Shown: piece by piece, positions 45,323 to 53,180 of the stretch
Layout of the letters: the number at the start of each line of letters is the position of its first letter
Numbering within the stretch: position 1 is the stretch's first letter
NCBI GenBank assembly: GCA_963721005.1
Contig: CAVRHR010000007.1
Span: 434,001-498,000 of the forward strand
From: VAZQ01 sp963721005
GTDB lineage: Bacteria; Pseudomonadota; Alphaproteobacteria; Rhizobiales; Xanthobacteraceae
Length of the DNA stretch: 64,000 nt
Direction of reading: 5' to 3'
Program-made: the position numbers and the translations under genes
The notes under the pieces: generated by a model
The model's input: the letters and a program-made list of their open reading frames with translations, nothing else
Database searches by the model: none
Told to the model about the DNA's origin: nothing

Positions 45323-46044
45323 GCGGGCATCCGGAGCAGGCTATTCAGCGTGCCGTGGTCGACCATCTGACCGCCCGGCCGATGCGTAACCTGTTCGCCT
45401 TTCATGTTCCGAACGGCGGCTGGCGCTCGCCCATCGAGGTGGCGATCCTCAAGAGCGTGGGCGTCATCTTTGGCGTTCCGGACCTGGTGCTGATCCGGGA
45501 TGGCGCGTTCTTTGGACTCGAGCTGAGGGCGCCCGACGGTCGGCTGGGCCGGGCTCAAATTGCCGCCCAGAAGACCATGCGCGGGGCCGGCGCAATTGGA
45601 AAGCACTGCACAGCGGGGCGCACGATGAGGTGCACCGCTATCGCAAAATCACGGCAGCTCGACTGTGCATCGACCGCACGTCGGCGCGCGGCTGTTGTGC
45701 GATCGGGTGGCAGGTGCCCGACAACAAGTTTGCAGGCAGCAGTGGCATGGAGACGTCCGACCGCCTTAAGGCAGGATAAAAGGCGCGAGGTGCGGGGCAG
45801 TCGAACGGTCGAAGAGTGGAAACGGATCAATCACTTCGCGCGAGGTGCGTTCCAGCCCTGCACCTCGTCACTTCGCACAAACCACCGGAAAACAGAAAAA
45901 ACGCGCACCTCGCGGGCGGAGGCCCGGAGAACGTGGGCGGCGCATCGCAGCGTGGCGCCGCGTACATTTCGGCCATTCTGTCCAGGCCGAGCGCTGTGGC
46001 ACATTGCGGCGATGGCTTGCCCCCGATCGTGGATGCGCGCATGA
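45319..46044 (+). CDS. VRR-NUC domain nuclease with divergent C-terminal tail
   Basis: The first 95 residues are a VRR-NUC endonuclease domain (HPEQAIQRAVVDHLTARPMR, FHVPNGGWRSPIEVAI, GVIFGVPDLVLIRDGAFFGL, ELRAPDGRLGRAQIAAQKTM) with the PD-(D/E)xK-type residues in GVPDLV and LELRAPDG. In the usual family the E-x-K Lys follows; here Arg-Ala replaces Lys, so activity is uncertain. After about residue 97 (position 45610) the sequence is Arg/Thr-rich and unlike the family, which suggests loss of the natural end. Its ATG overlaps the stop of the TSCPD-like gene. Confidence 0.7.
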   Translation: MSGHPEQAIQRAVVDHLTARPMRNLFAFHVPNGGWRSPIEVAILKSVGVIFGVPDLVLIRDGAFFGLELRAPDGRLGRAQIAAQKTMRGAGAIGKHCTAGRTMRCTAIAKSRQLDCASTARRRAAVVRSGGRCPTTSLQAAVAWRRPTALRQDKRREVRGSRTVEEWKRINHFARGAFQPCTSSLRTNHRKTEKTRTSRAEARRTWAAHRSVAPRTFRPFCPGRALWHIAAMACPRSWMRA

Positions 46045-46199
46045 CGGGCCGCCCCTCTCTCATCCCTCCGCCCCCTGAGCCGCTCGACCCGGCCATCATC
46101 GCGCTCGTAGATGCCCTTGCGCGCGACATGGCGCGGGAGGACCATAGGCGCGAAACGGGCAATGCCACCCAGGCAAGATCTGATATCGGTAGTCCAACC

Positions 46200-47822
46200 A
46201 TGACCCGCGCCGCGATCTACGCCCGCTATTCCTCCGACCTTCAGGACGCCCGCTCGATCGACGACCAAGTGGCGCTCTGCCGCCGTCACGCCGAGCGCGC
46301 CGGTTGGACGATCGTCGAGGTCTATGCCGATCGCGAGATTTCCGGCGCGTCGGTGCACGGCCGCACCGGCTACGACCGCATGCTGACCGACGCCAAGGCC
46401 GGCAAGTTCGCGATCATCATCGCCGAGGACATCGACCGCCTGGCGCGCAAGCAGGTCGACACGCTGCAGCTGCGCGACCGCATGGAGTTCATCGGCATCC
46501 AGATCCACACCGTCGCCGACGGGCGGGTGACGAAGCTCAATGCCGGCTTCAAGGGCCTCATGAGCGAGATGTTCCTCGACAATCTCGCCTTGCATGTACG
46601 CCGCGGCCAAGCCGGCCGGGTGAGCGAAGGCCGCGCTGGCGGCGGGCTGACCTACGGCTACGACGTGCTCGCGCCGGAGATCGTGCCGGGATCGAAGAAG
46701 CCCCGTCGCGGCGGCCGCGCCATCAACGAGGCGCAGGCTGCGATCGTGCGCCGCATCTTCAAGGAATACGTCATCGGCCGGCGCCCGCGCGAGATCGTGG
46801 CCGGGCTCAATCTCGATCGCGTCAAGCCGCCGCGCGGCACGGAATGGCGCGCCTCCGCGCTCGTCGGCAACATCCAGCGCGGCTCCGGCATCCTCAACAA
46901 CGAGCTCTACGCTGGCCGCCTGGTCTGGAACAAGGTCCGCATGATCAAGGATCCGGACACCGGCCGGCGGGTGTCGCGGCCCAATCCGAAAACGGAGTGG
47001 CAGGCGGTCGCGGTGCCGCAGCTGCGCATCGTCGACGACGAGCTGTTCGACGCCGCGCAGCAGGCGCGGCTCGCCCGCGGCTCGGTCAAGTCGGCCTTCC
47101 GGCGCGCACCCAAGCGGCTGTTGTCGGGCCTCTTGCGCTGCGGCTGCTGCGGCGCCGGCATGGCCTTGAAGGACGCCGCCGCTTCGAAATATCGCCGCAT
47201 CCAGTGCTCGCGCATGAAGGAGGCCGGCACCTGCGACAACCGCCGCGCCTACGCGATCGCGCCGATCGAGGCCCGCGTGCTCGACAACCTGGCGCAGCAC
47301 CTGCGCGACCCGCGCGCGATCGAGCGGTTCCTCCTGACCTACCGGGCCGAACGCAAGCGGCTGGCGGCGGCGCAGGGCGGCCGGCGATCGGCGGCCGAGC
47401 GGCGGCTGGGCGAGGTCACCCGGGAGATCGAGCGCGCGGTCGACTCCATGATCAAGGGCCAAATCCCGGCCGAGACCATCGGCCCCCACGTCACCCGGCT
47501 CACACAAGAGAAGGCCAGACTGGAGGCCGAGCTGGTCCGGCCGGCCGAAACCATCGTGGCGCTCCACCCTACGGCGCTCGCCCGCTACCTCGCCGCCGTC
47601 GACGACCTGGCCGCCACGCTCGGCGCCGGCGCCATCGACAGCGCCCGGGAAAGCCCCAAGGCGCTCCGCGACCTGGTCGATGCGGTGATCATCCACCCGC
47701 CCGCCCATATAGATGAGCCGGCCGGGATCGAGATCAGGGGGCGGCTAGCCGCCCTGGCCGGCCCGGGTTTGTTCCCGGATACCCGGATTGGGGTGATGAG
47801 TGGTAGCGGAGGACGGATTTGA
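46200..47822 (+). CDS. Large serine recombinase
   Basis: A 540-residue recombinase. N-terminal resolvase domain with catalytic Ser in IYARYSSDLQDARSIDDQ and the Arg-rich motif DIDRLARKQVDT; recombinase domain (RRIFKEYVIGRRPREIVAGL, ELYAGRLVWNKVRMIKD); zinc ribbon (GLLRCGCCGAGMALKD ... CDNRR) and a coiled coil (RRLGEVTREIERAVDSMIKG). The frame extends upstream to ATG 46041, adding 53 residues (MTGRPSLIPPPPEPLDPAII) that in other genomes are a separate small protein; I prefer ATG 46200. The last seven codons lie inside the tRNA-Met gene. Confidence 0.92.
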   Translation: MTRAAIYARYSSDLQDARSIDDQVALCRRHAERAGWTIVEVYADREISGASVHGRTGYDRMLTDAKAGKFAIIIAEDIDRLARKQVDTLQLRDRMEFIGIQIHTVADGRVTKLNAGFKGLMSEMFLDNLALHVRRGQAGRVSEGRAGGGLTYGYDVLAPEIVPGSKKPRRGGRAINEAQAAIVRRIFKEYVIGRRPREIVAGLNLDRVKPPRGTEWRASALVGNIQRGSGILNNELYAGRLVWNKVRMIKDPDTGRRVSRPNPKTEWQAVAVPQLRIVDDELFDAAQQARLARGSVKSAFRRAPKRLLSGLLRCGCCGAGMALKDAAASKYRRIQCSRMKEAGTCDNRRAYAIAPIEARVLDNLAQHLRDPRAIERFLLTYRAERKRLAAAQGGRRSAAERRLGEVTREIERAVDSMIKGQIPAETIGPHVTRLTQEKARLEAELVRPAETIVALHPTALARYLAAVDDLAATLGAGAIDSARESPKALRDLVDAVIIHPPAHIDEPAGIEIRGRLAALAGPGLFPDTRIGVMSGSGGRI

Positions 47823-47877
47823 ACCGCCGACACGCGGATTATGATTCCGCTGCTCTAACCAACTGAGCTACTCCGCC
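47801..47877 (-). tRNA. tRNA-Met (CAT)
   Basis: A 77-base cloverleaf on the minus strand including encoded CCA: acceptor GGCGGAG with CTCCGCT, D arm AGCTCAGTTGGTTAGAGC, anticodon stem GCGGAATCATAATCCGC with anticodon CAT, and T arm with GGTTCAAATCC. The sequence fits elongator tRNA-Met of alphaproteobacteria. Its 3' end overlaps the 3' end of the recombinase gene on the other strand. Confidence 0.95.
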
Positions 47878-48498
47878 GCCGAGACGGATCAGACACTTCG
47901 GCCGCCCCCCTCCCCCTCAATCCCGAGGTCGGGGCGGCAGGCTGCCCGTATCTGAGCCGGGAGCGCACATTTATGGCAGGCTGGCCGGCTTTCCAAGCGG
48001 GATTTTCGGGTCGTGACGCCAAGCGCCTCGCGCTCGGGCGCGAGGAGGCGTCGGATACCGGCGCCCAGCCTCTGCCCCAGCCGTTCGGCCCAAGGGGAGT
48101 GCCGCAAGCTTGAGAAGCGCTGTTAGATGGGAAGCCGAAGCGCCCGATCGGGTGTCGGGAATCGGACATCGGCAATAATACCTACTTTGATCCCAGGACC
48201 TAAGTACTGCGGCGAAGCCCCCGAGCCCTCCGCCCAAGCATCTGAAATTTAACATGAATGTTACACCGCGCGGATATTCCCGCCGCGTCCGCCACAATAC
48301 CTCTGGCTGATTTACCTTTGGCATCAGGCCCGCGACCATCGGAACCAAGGGCGGACGGGATCGGCATCAACATAAACCGGTGCCGGCCGATCAGGCGGAC
48401 CGGGCCGGACGTTCCGGGGGCGCAGGCCTGCCTGCGCGAGCAAAGGGCCGCTTCGACGGATCGATGGCTCCGTTTCGAAACGAGAGGGGTGGGCGTCA
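47878..48498. other. Intergenic stretch with a 24-bp palindrome
   Basis: No gene supported in 620 bases. The one notable element is the dyad at 48183-48206. Confidence 0.4.
48183..48206. promoter_or_regulatory. 24-bp palindrome, copy A
   Basis: Half-site TACTTTGATCC, a 2-base spacer (CA), then GGACCTAAGTA. Same layout as the sites at 58270 and 62555. Lies 293 bases before the gene pair at 48499. Probable binding site of a dimeric NarL/LuxR-type regulator; inference. Confidence 0.6.
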
Positions 48499-48744
48499 AT
48501 GTCACTGATGGAACATGCTTCCCGCGATTCATGCCACCCGCCGGTCGCCGATCCGACGGCGGTTGAGTCGCTCAAAATGCTGCTCGATTACGCCATGGCC
48601 GAAGGCGCCGAGCTGCATCTGCCGGTGTTCGTCATGCTGCTGAAAATGGCGGACCTCGAGCTGGCCAAGTGCGCCCGAGGCGATGTCCATCTCGGCCCGG
48701 ACGCCCCATCGGGATACAAAGCAGATGAAAGGATTGCGCCATGA
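48499..48744 (+). CDS. Small hypothetical protein, first of a pair
   Basis: An 81-residue, mostly helical acidic protein (ESLKMLLDYAMAEGAELHLP, VFVMLLKMADLELAKCARG). The TGA overlaps the ATG of the following gene (ATGA). Found in this arrangement in rhizobia as I judge from style; no family name known. Start ATG 48499, or 48508. Confidence 0.6.
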   Translation: MSLMEHASRDSCHPPVADPTAVESLKMLLDYAMAEGAELHLPVFVMLLKMADLELAKCARGDVHLGPDAPSGYKADERIAP

Positions 48745-49061
48745 CGGACCGGCCTGACGAGGAACACTTGGCCGTGCTGCTCAAGCGCATCGTCGAGCAA
48801 TGCCCGCATCCGTCCCGCCTGATCGAGCTGTATTACTGGAGCGCCGAGCACCAGCTGGCGGAAGTCATGCGCCAATATATCGCACTCCCGCCGGAGGTCC
48901 GGGCGGCCCTGCACGGTTTCCTGATGCTGGTGAAGGACGAGCCGGGCTCGGTAACAGTCGATATCTCAGCCAACGGGGCCATGACCTTCTCGGCCCCGGC
49001 GGTAGCGGATCTGGCGGAAAAGATCGGGAGTCAAGGCCCTCCGCCTCCCTTTTTACATTGA
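48741..49061 (+). CDS. Hypothetical protein, second of a pair
   Basis: A 106-residue protein with helical first two thirds (EEHLAVLLKRIVEQCPHPSR, LIELYYWSAEHQLAEVMRQY) and a beta-like end (VTVDISANGAMTFSAP). No signal peptide. Overlaps the previous gene and precedes an XRE regulator by 70 bases on the same strand, so the three may form one operon. Function unknown. Confidence 0.6.
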   Translation: MTDRPDEEHLAVLLKRIVEQCPHPSRLIELYYWSAEHQLAEVMRQYIALPPEVRAALHGFLMLVKDEPGSVTVDISANGAMTFSAPAVADLAEKIGSQGPPPPFLH

Positions 49062-49130
49062 CCCCTTCCAGCAGGTGCCCGATAATGATCAATAGAACTT
49101 ATTGATGGTTCCGGGGCATAGCGAGATCAG

Positions 49131-49517
49131 ATGGCGAAACGAATCGAACCCGTCGACAAGTTGGTCGGGCAGAACATCCGAATTTTCCGCATGGCGAAGG
49201 GCATCTCGCAGACCGAGCTGGGCAATTCGGTCGGCGTCACCTTTCAACAGATTCAGAAGTACGAGAAGGGCGCCAACCGGGTCGGCTCGAGCCGCTTGGC
49301 CAAGATCGCCGCGATCCTGAAAGTGCCGATCAGCAACTTCTTCGACAACTCAGCCTCCGGCAGCGACGGTCCGGTGTCCGGGCCGGTGGTGACCGATCTG
49401 CTGATCTCGCCCTATGCGGTGCAGATGCTCAAGGCCTTCGCCAAGCTTCCCAGCGACAAGTTGCGTCGCAGCATAGTGGTGCTCACGGAATTGATCGCCA
49501 AAAGTCCGGATATTTGA
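49131..49517 (+). CDS. XRE-family transcriptional regulator
   Basis: A 128-residue protein: Cro/CI-type helix-turn-helix at residues 10-65 (VGQNIRIFRMAKGISQTELG, VTFQQIQKYEKGANRVGSSR) and a helical C-terminal part (AVQMLKAFAKLPSDKLRRSI). This type of regulator (FQQIQKYEKGANR) is frequent in rhizobia. It precedes the peptide cluster by 200 bases and could control it, but that is inference. Confidence 0.85.
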   Translation: MAKRIEPVDKLVGQNIRIFRMAKGISQTELGNSVGVTFQQIQKYEKGANRVGSSRLAKIAAILKVPISNFFDNSASGSDGPVSGPVVTDLLISPYAVQMLKAFAKLPSDKLRRSIVVLTELIAKSPDI

Positions 49518-49711
49518 TCTTCTGCCGAGCTCGAGGTGTTTGCTCACGCGGGCGGCGTGCGGGTCCTGCGTCCTTCGCTGCCAGATTCCCGTAATTGATG
49601 TCCGGCGCGACGTCGCGGACGTACGCACGATGTGACAAGCCTGAGTTGAGTGCGGGCGGGTGGCCGGCACAGCCGGTTGTTTCGGTGCATGCAGCCCGGG
49701 GGACAGCCGCG

Positions 49712-50633
49712 ATGGATGGCGTGCCGAAGAAGCGCAACAGCTGCAGGCCGACGCCGGCCGACGAAGATCATCGCGACTGCGCGCTGTTCGAATTCCACGG
49801 CGCGGCCCGCGGCAAGCCGCGCAATCCCGGCATCTATCCCAGCGTCTGCGAGGATCAGCAGCGCGCGTTCGAACGCGCCTTCCACGCCCAGATTTGCGCA
49901 GTCAAGAAGTGGTTCATCGAGAGCGGCTGGATCGCCAAGGATGCCGCGCTCTTGTCCTTGCAGCGGTCCACGACCTACCAGCCCGACAAGATCTTTCACG
50001 TATTCATCTCCGAGGAATACAAATTTTCGCGGGCGCTGGTGCCGGCCTGGTCGGCGCAGCGCGGCCGAATGGAATTTCCCGCCAGCCGGGTGGCTGCCGG
50101 CGAGGCCGCGGTCGCCCATGAGCTCGTCCACGTCTTCTTCCCGAACGCCAACCGGATGCTGGCGGAAGGCTTGGCGGTCTATCTGCACCAGCGCGTGGCC
50201 TCCAATGCCGCCTTTCCGAACTTCAAGATGGATCTGCATCGGCTGGTGGCGCAGCTGATCGACACCAGCCAAGGTCCATTCAACCAGGACACGGATCTGG
50301 AGAAGAATCAGCATCGCCAGCCTCGATCGAATTCCCACCCCGGACGACATGAACTTCAGAATCGGCCAGCAGAACTGCGACGATCCTTCCATCACCTATG
50401 CGTTGGCCGGCTCGTTCGTCCAGTTTCTGATCGAGAAGTGCGAGCCGGATCGCGGCCGCAAGCCGGGCCGATGCCCGGCCTTCTTCAAGCTCTACCAGCA
50501 AACCCCCCTGGTCCCGATGGCCCGCAATCCCGGCGCGCCCGGCCGGTGGGAACCGATCTATCGGCGCCCGCTCGCGGAGCTTGAGGCCGACTGGAGGAGA
50601 TTGATTCGCACGCACCTGAAAAAGTCGAAGTAG
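49712..50633 (+). pseudogene. HELVH zinc metallopeptidase, one frameshift
   Basis: Two frames encode one protein of about 305 residues. Part 1 (ATG 49712 on) carries AAVAHELVHVFFPN, an H-E-x-x-H zinc site, and RMLAEGLAVYLHQ, where the Glu is a good third ligand: a gluzincin-type peptidase. Part 2 (to 50633) reads DRIPTPDDMNFRIGQQNC, SITYALAGSFVQFLIEKC and AELEADWRRLIRTHLKKSK. One extra A at about 50303-50306 breaks the frame (AAGAATCAGC; without it the reading is KISIASLDRIP). No signal peptide. The gene lies directly before the S41-type protease of the predicted peptide cluster. Confidence 0.75.
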
Positions 50634-50701
50634 CTCGCCTCCACGGCGGCGTCTGCGCGGCGGCGTCCGCGCGGCTGCGGCGGAGCCATGGTGGCGGAGC
50701 G

Positions 50702-52657
50702 ATGGTAGCGGAGACAGGGATGTCGAAGGCGCCGAAATTCATCAGCAAGGGCCATCCGGCGGTCCGGCCGATCCTCAAGCGCTCGGTGCCGCTGCCGCTC
50801 TTTCTGGCGCGGGCCGCCAGAACCAGGCAGCTCAAATCGGCCGGCCGCCGCCGCCTGGTCGAGCAGGCGCTGGTGCTGCTCGACGGCTTCTATGTGCACC
50901 TCCCGCAAAAGCGGGCGATGTATGCGGTCGAGCCGGTGCAGCGGCTCAAGCTCCTGCTCAACCGGCTGTCGCGGACCACCAACGATGTCGCGCTCTACCG
51001 CGAGCTGATCGAGATATTCACCTCGGTGCGCGATTTCCACACCCGCCTCGAGCTGCCGCCACCCTACGCCGGCGCGGTGGCGTACCTCCCGTTCATGATC
51101 GAGGAATGCTATCCGAAGCCCGGCGGCGCGCGGCAATATGTCGTCTCCGGCCTGGTGCCCGGCTTCGAGCACCCGAGCCTGCGCGCCGGCGTCGAGGTGA
51201 CGCATTGGAACGGAATTCCCATCGAGCGGGCGGTCGAGCTCCTGGCCGCCGACAATCCCGGCGGCAATGAGGCCGCGCGCCACGCGCGCGGCCTCAACCG
51301 CCTCACGGTTCGCCCGATGTTGCGTTCGCTGCCGCCCGACGGCGAATGGGCCACCGTCGGCTACCGGACCAGCGCCGGAGCCGGGCACGAATACCGGGCG
51401 GACTGGCTGGTGCTGAAATTACCGGATGCGAACGCCGCGCTCGCAGCCTCCGCGCATATGACCGAATTAGGACTGGATGCGGAGACCGACGCGATCAGGA
51501 GCGCCAAGAAGATACTGTTCGCACCGCATGTGGTCGCCGCCGAAGCCAAGCAGGCGCGGCGCAAGAAGCCGACGCGCCGCGACGATCTGGCGAGCGCGCT
51601 GCCGGATGTATTCGAGGCGCGTCCGGTGCCGACCAAATACGGAGAGCTCGGCTACATCCGCATTCGCACGTTCGTGAAAAATCCGGCGAGCCTCGTTTCC
51701 GAGTTCCTGCGGCTGATCGAGGCGCTGCCGCAGGACGGTCTGATCATCGATGTCCGCGACAATGGCGGCGGGCAGATCAGCGCCGGCGAGCAGCTGCTGC
51801 AGCTGCTCACCCCGCGGCCGATCACGCCGGAGGGCGCGCAGTTCATCAGCACGGAGCTGACGCGGCAGCTCTGCCGGCTCAACGCGCCGTCGCGGGCCGT
51901 CCCGGGCGTGGACCTCTCGCCCTGGCTACCTTCGCTCGGACAGGCGCTCGAGACCGGAGCCGCCTTCTCGGCGGTCCATCCGATCACCGACCCGGCCGCA
52001 TGCAACTTCATCGGCCAGCGCTACTACGGGCCGGTGGTGCTAGTGACCAACGCGCTCTGCTACAGCGCCACCGACATTTTCACCGCCGGCTTTCACGACC
52101 ACCGCATCGGGATCGTCCTGGGCACCGACGGCAACACCGGTGCGGGCGGCGCCAATCCGTTCGACCACAGCCTGCTGCGGACGTTATTCTCGCGGAAAGG
52201 CCGCCGCCGCCCGGTCGCCGGCTCGCCGCTCCAGAGCCTCCCCAATGGCACCGCGCTGCACGTCGCGATCCGACGCACCGTGCGGGTCGGGGCCCAGTCC
52301 GGCACCTTGCTGGAGGATTTGGGCGTGGTCCCGGACAAGCGGCACTGGATGACCAAAAACGACGTGATGAACCGCAATGTCGACCTGATCGAGAACGCGG
52401 CGCGCCTGCTCGCACCGCTGCGGCGTTACCGCCTTGCGCTGGCTTCGCCCGCGGCCGGCGCGGCGGCGCTCGACGTGACGACCCGGAACCTCACCCGGCT
52501 CGATGTCCTGCTCGACGGTCGCGTGGCATATTCCGGCAAGGTGAAAGACGGCAGGAACGCTCCCCCGCTCGGCGTACCGTTACGCGAGCATTTTCGGCTC
52601 GAGCTGCGCGGCTATGAGGGCGCGCAGCTGGTCGCGGCGCGCAAGCTCGAGGCCTAG
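50702..52657 (+). CDS. S41-type (C-terminal processing) peptidase
   Basis: A 651-residue cytoplasmic-looking protein without signal peptide. After an N-terminal helical domain (LYRELIEIFTSVRDFHTRLE) comes an S41 core: GELGYIRIRTFVKNPASLVS, LIIDVRDNGGGQISAGEQLL, then VVLVTNALCYSATDIFTAGF, where the Ser of C-Y-S-A is the nucleophile, and GIVLGTDGNTGAGG. The substrate-like extra domain around 430-650 ends in a beta region. It could cut the leader of the nearby precursor peptide (inference). ATG 50702 or 50720 are both possible starts; the stop is 190 bases before the precursor gene. Confidence 0.75.
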   Translation: MVAETGMSKAPKFISKGHPAVRPILKRSVPLPLFLARAARTRQLKSAGRRRLVEQALVLLDGFYVHLPQKRAMYAVEPVQRLKLLLNRLSRTTNDVALYRELIEIFTSVRDFHTRLELPPPYAGAVAYLPFMIEECYPKPGGARQYVVSGLVPGFEHPSLRAGVEVTHWNGIPIERAVELLAADNPGGNEAARHARGLNRLTVRPMLRSLPPDGEWATVGYRTSAGAGHEYRADWLVLKLPDANAALAASAHMTELGLDAETDAIRSAKKILFAPHVVAAEAKQARRKKPTRRDDLASALPDVFEARPVPTKYGELGYIRIRTFVKNPASLVSEFLRLIEALPQDGLIIDVRDNGGGQISAGEQLLQLLTPRPITPEGAQFISTELTRQLCRLNAPSRAVPGVDLSPWLPSLGQALETGAAFSAVHPITDPAACNFIGQRYYGPVVLVTNALCYSATDIFTAGFHDHRIGIVLGTDGNTGAGGANPFDHSLLRTLFSRKGRRRPVAGSPLQSLPNGTALHVAIRRTVRVGAQSGTLLEDLGVVPDKRHWMTKNDVMNRNVDLIENAARLLAPLRRYRLALASPAAGAAALDVTTRNLTRLDVLLDGRVAYSGKVKDGRNAPPLGVPLREHFRLELRGYEGAQLVAARKLEA

Positions 52658-52670
52658 CCGAGCAGGCCTC

Positions 52671-52706
52671 CGTCGGTCGCCGATGCGGCGTCGGTCGCCG
52701 ACGCGG
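52671..52706. repeat. Two tandem 18-bp repeats before the precursor gene
   Basis: CGTCGGTCGCCGATGCGG is followed at once by a copy with one change (A-C for A-T). Located in the leader region of the predicted peptide operon; may be chance in GC-rich DNA or a binding site. Confidence 0.6.
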
Positions 52707-52781
52707 CGCCGAATACGAAACGGTGCAATCGCGGCAAAACCGCCAGCGCCAATCGCATCTATTGCTCCAAATAGAATTGTG

Positions 52782-52787
52782 TATAAT
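52782..52787 (+). promoter_or_regulatory. Consensus -10 box before the precursor gene
   Basis: A perfect TATAAT in an AT-rich patch of an otherwise very GC-rich region, 60 bases before the precursor ATG. It sits in a dyad TGTA-TAATG-TACA, which could be an operator. No good -35 box at 17 bases; TTGCTC lies 14 bases upstream, so an activator may be needed. Confidence 0.5.
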
Positions 52788-52847
52788 GTACAACGTTTAC
52801 GTGAAGCACGGTCTCTTGACGAGAGACCCACAAAGCGGAGACGGGGT

Positions 52848-53129
52848 ATGGCTGGAAAGAAAGGGCTCACGGCGGAGCAAGCCGCGCAGCTTTCTGAGCG
52901 TTCTGGAAAAGGCGGTGACGTGTTCAAGGGACTTCCGGCGGTAACTTCGCCGCGGAAGGCTCCCAATGCGGCGCACAAGAAGCTGAAGGCCGGCGTTGCG
53001 AAGGCGCTCGAGGACGCCGGCATGGGCAAAGGCGTGCATCTCGCGTTCAGATACTACAAGAATCTCGACGTCGCCGGTGCCGGCTGCGGCTGCGGCTGCG
53101 GCACTGCGAAGAAAAAGAAGAAAAAGTAG
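52848..53129 (+). CDS. Predicted RiPP precursor peptide, CGCGCG core
   Basis: A 93-residue peptide. No signal peptide. The leader (residues 1-75) is basic and helical (LTAEQAAQLSERSGKGGDVF, NAAHKKLKAGVAKALEDAG). The end reads DVAGAGCGCGCGTA followed by six Lys: three Cys alternating with Gly. In MNIO clusters such C-terminal Cys are turned into oxazolone/thioamide, thiooxazole or related groups that bind copper or other metals. GGAG lies 7 bases before the ATG. Directly followed by a hairpin and the MNIO gene, so this is the likely substrate. The modification itself is inference. Confidence 0.7.
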   Translation: MAGKKGLTAEQAAQLSERSGKGGDVFKGLPAVTSPRKAPNAAHKKLKAGVAKALEDAGMGKGVHLAFRYYKNLDVAGAGCGCGCGTAKKKKKK

Positions 53130-53144
53130 GAGCTCTTGATTTGA

Positions 53145-53178
53145 CCGTCCGTCCGCCGGCTTCATGGCGGGCGGACGG
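53145..53178 (+). terminator. Hairpin between precursor and maturase genes
   Basis: A 13-bp stem (CCGTCCGTCCGCC with GGCGGGCGGACGG, one G-T pair) and an 8-base loop. No T-run. In RiPP operons such hairpins behind the precursor let more precursor than enzyme be made. Its foot lies 2 bases before TTG 53181. Confidence 0.7.
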
Positions 53179-53180
53179 GC

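Larger units (their letters stand above)
41753..47877. mobile_element. Core of an integrative element ending at tRNA-Met
   Basis: The segment holds an unknown HTH protein, an AAA ATPase of replication/helicase type, a TSCPD-like small gene, a VRR-NUC nuclease and a large serine recombinase, and ends inside a tRNA-Met gene. This gene set is typical of phage-derived or satellite-like integrative elements. The left border is not defined: no copy of the tRNA 3' end was noticed further left. Cargo may extend back to about 36.9 kb. Confidence 0.45.

Noticed and set aside
45831..47708. Long minus-strand frame opposite the recombinase
   Set aside because: GC-rich shadow; the plus strand shows all serine recombinase motifs.
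50702..50718. Second copy of the tRNA-Met 3' end as a right attachment site
   Set aside because: Only about 11 bases match (TGGTAGCGGAG), at the start of the S41-type gene; compatible with chance in GC-rich DNA.
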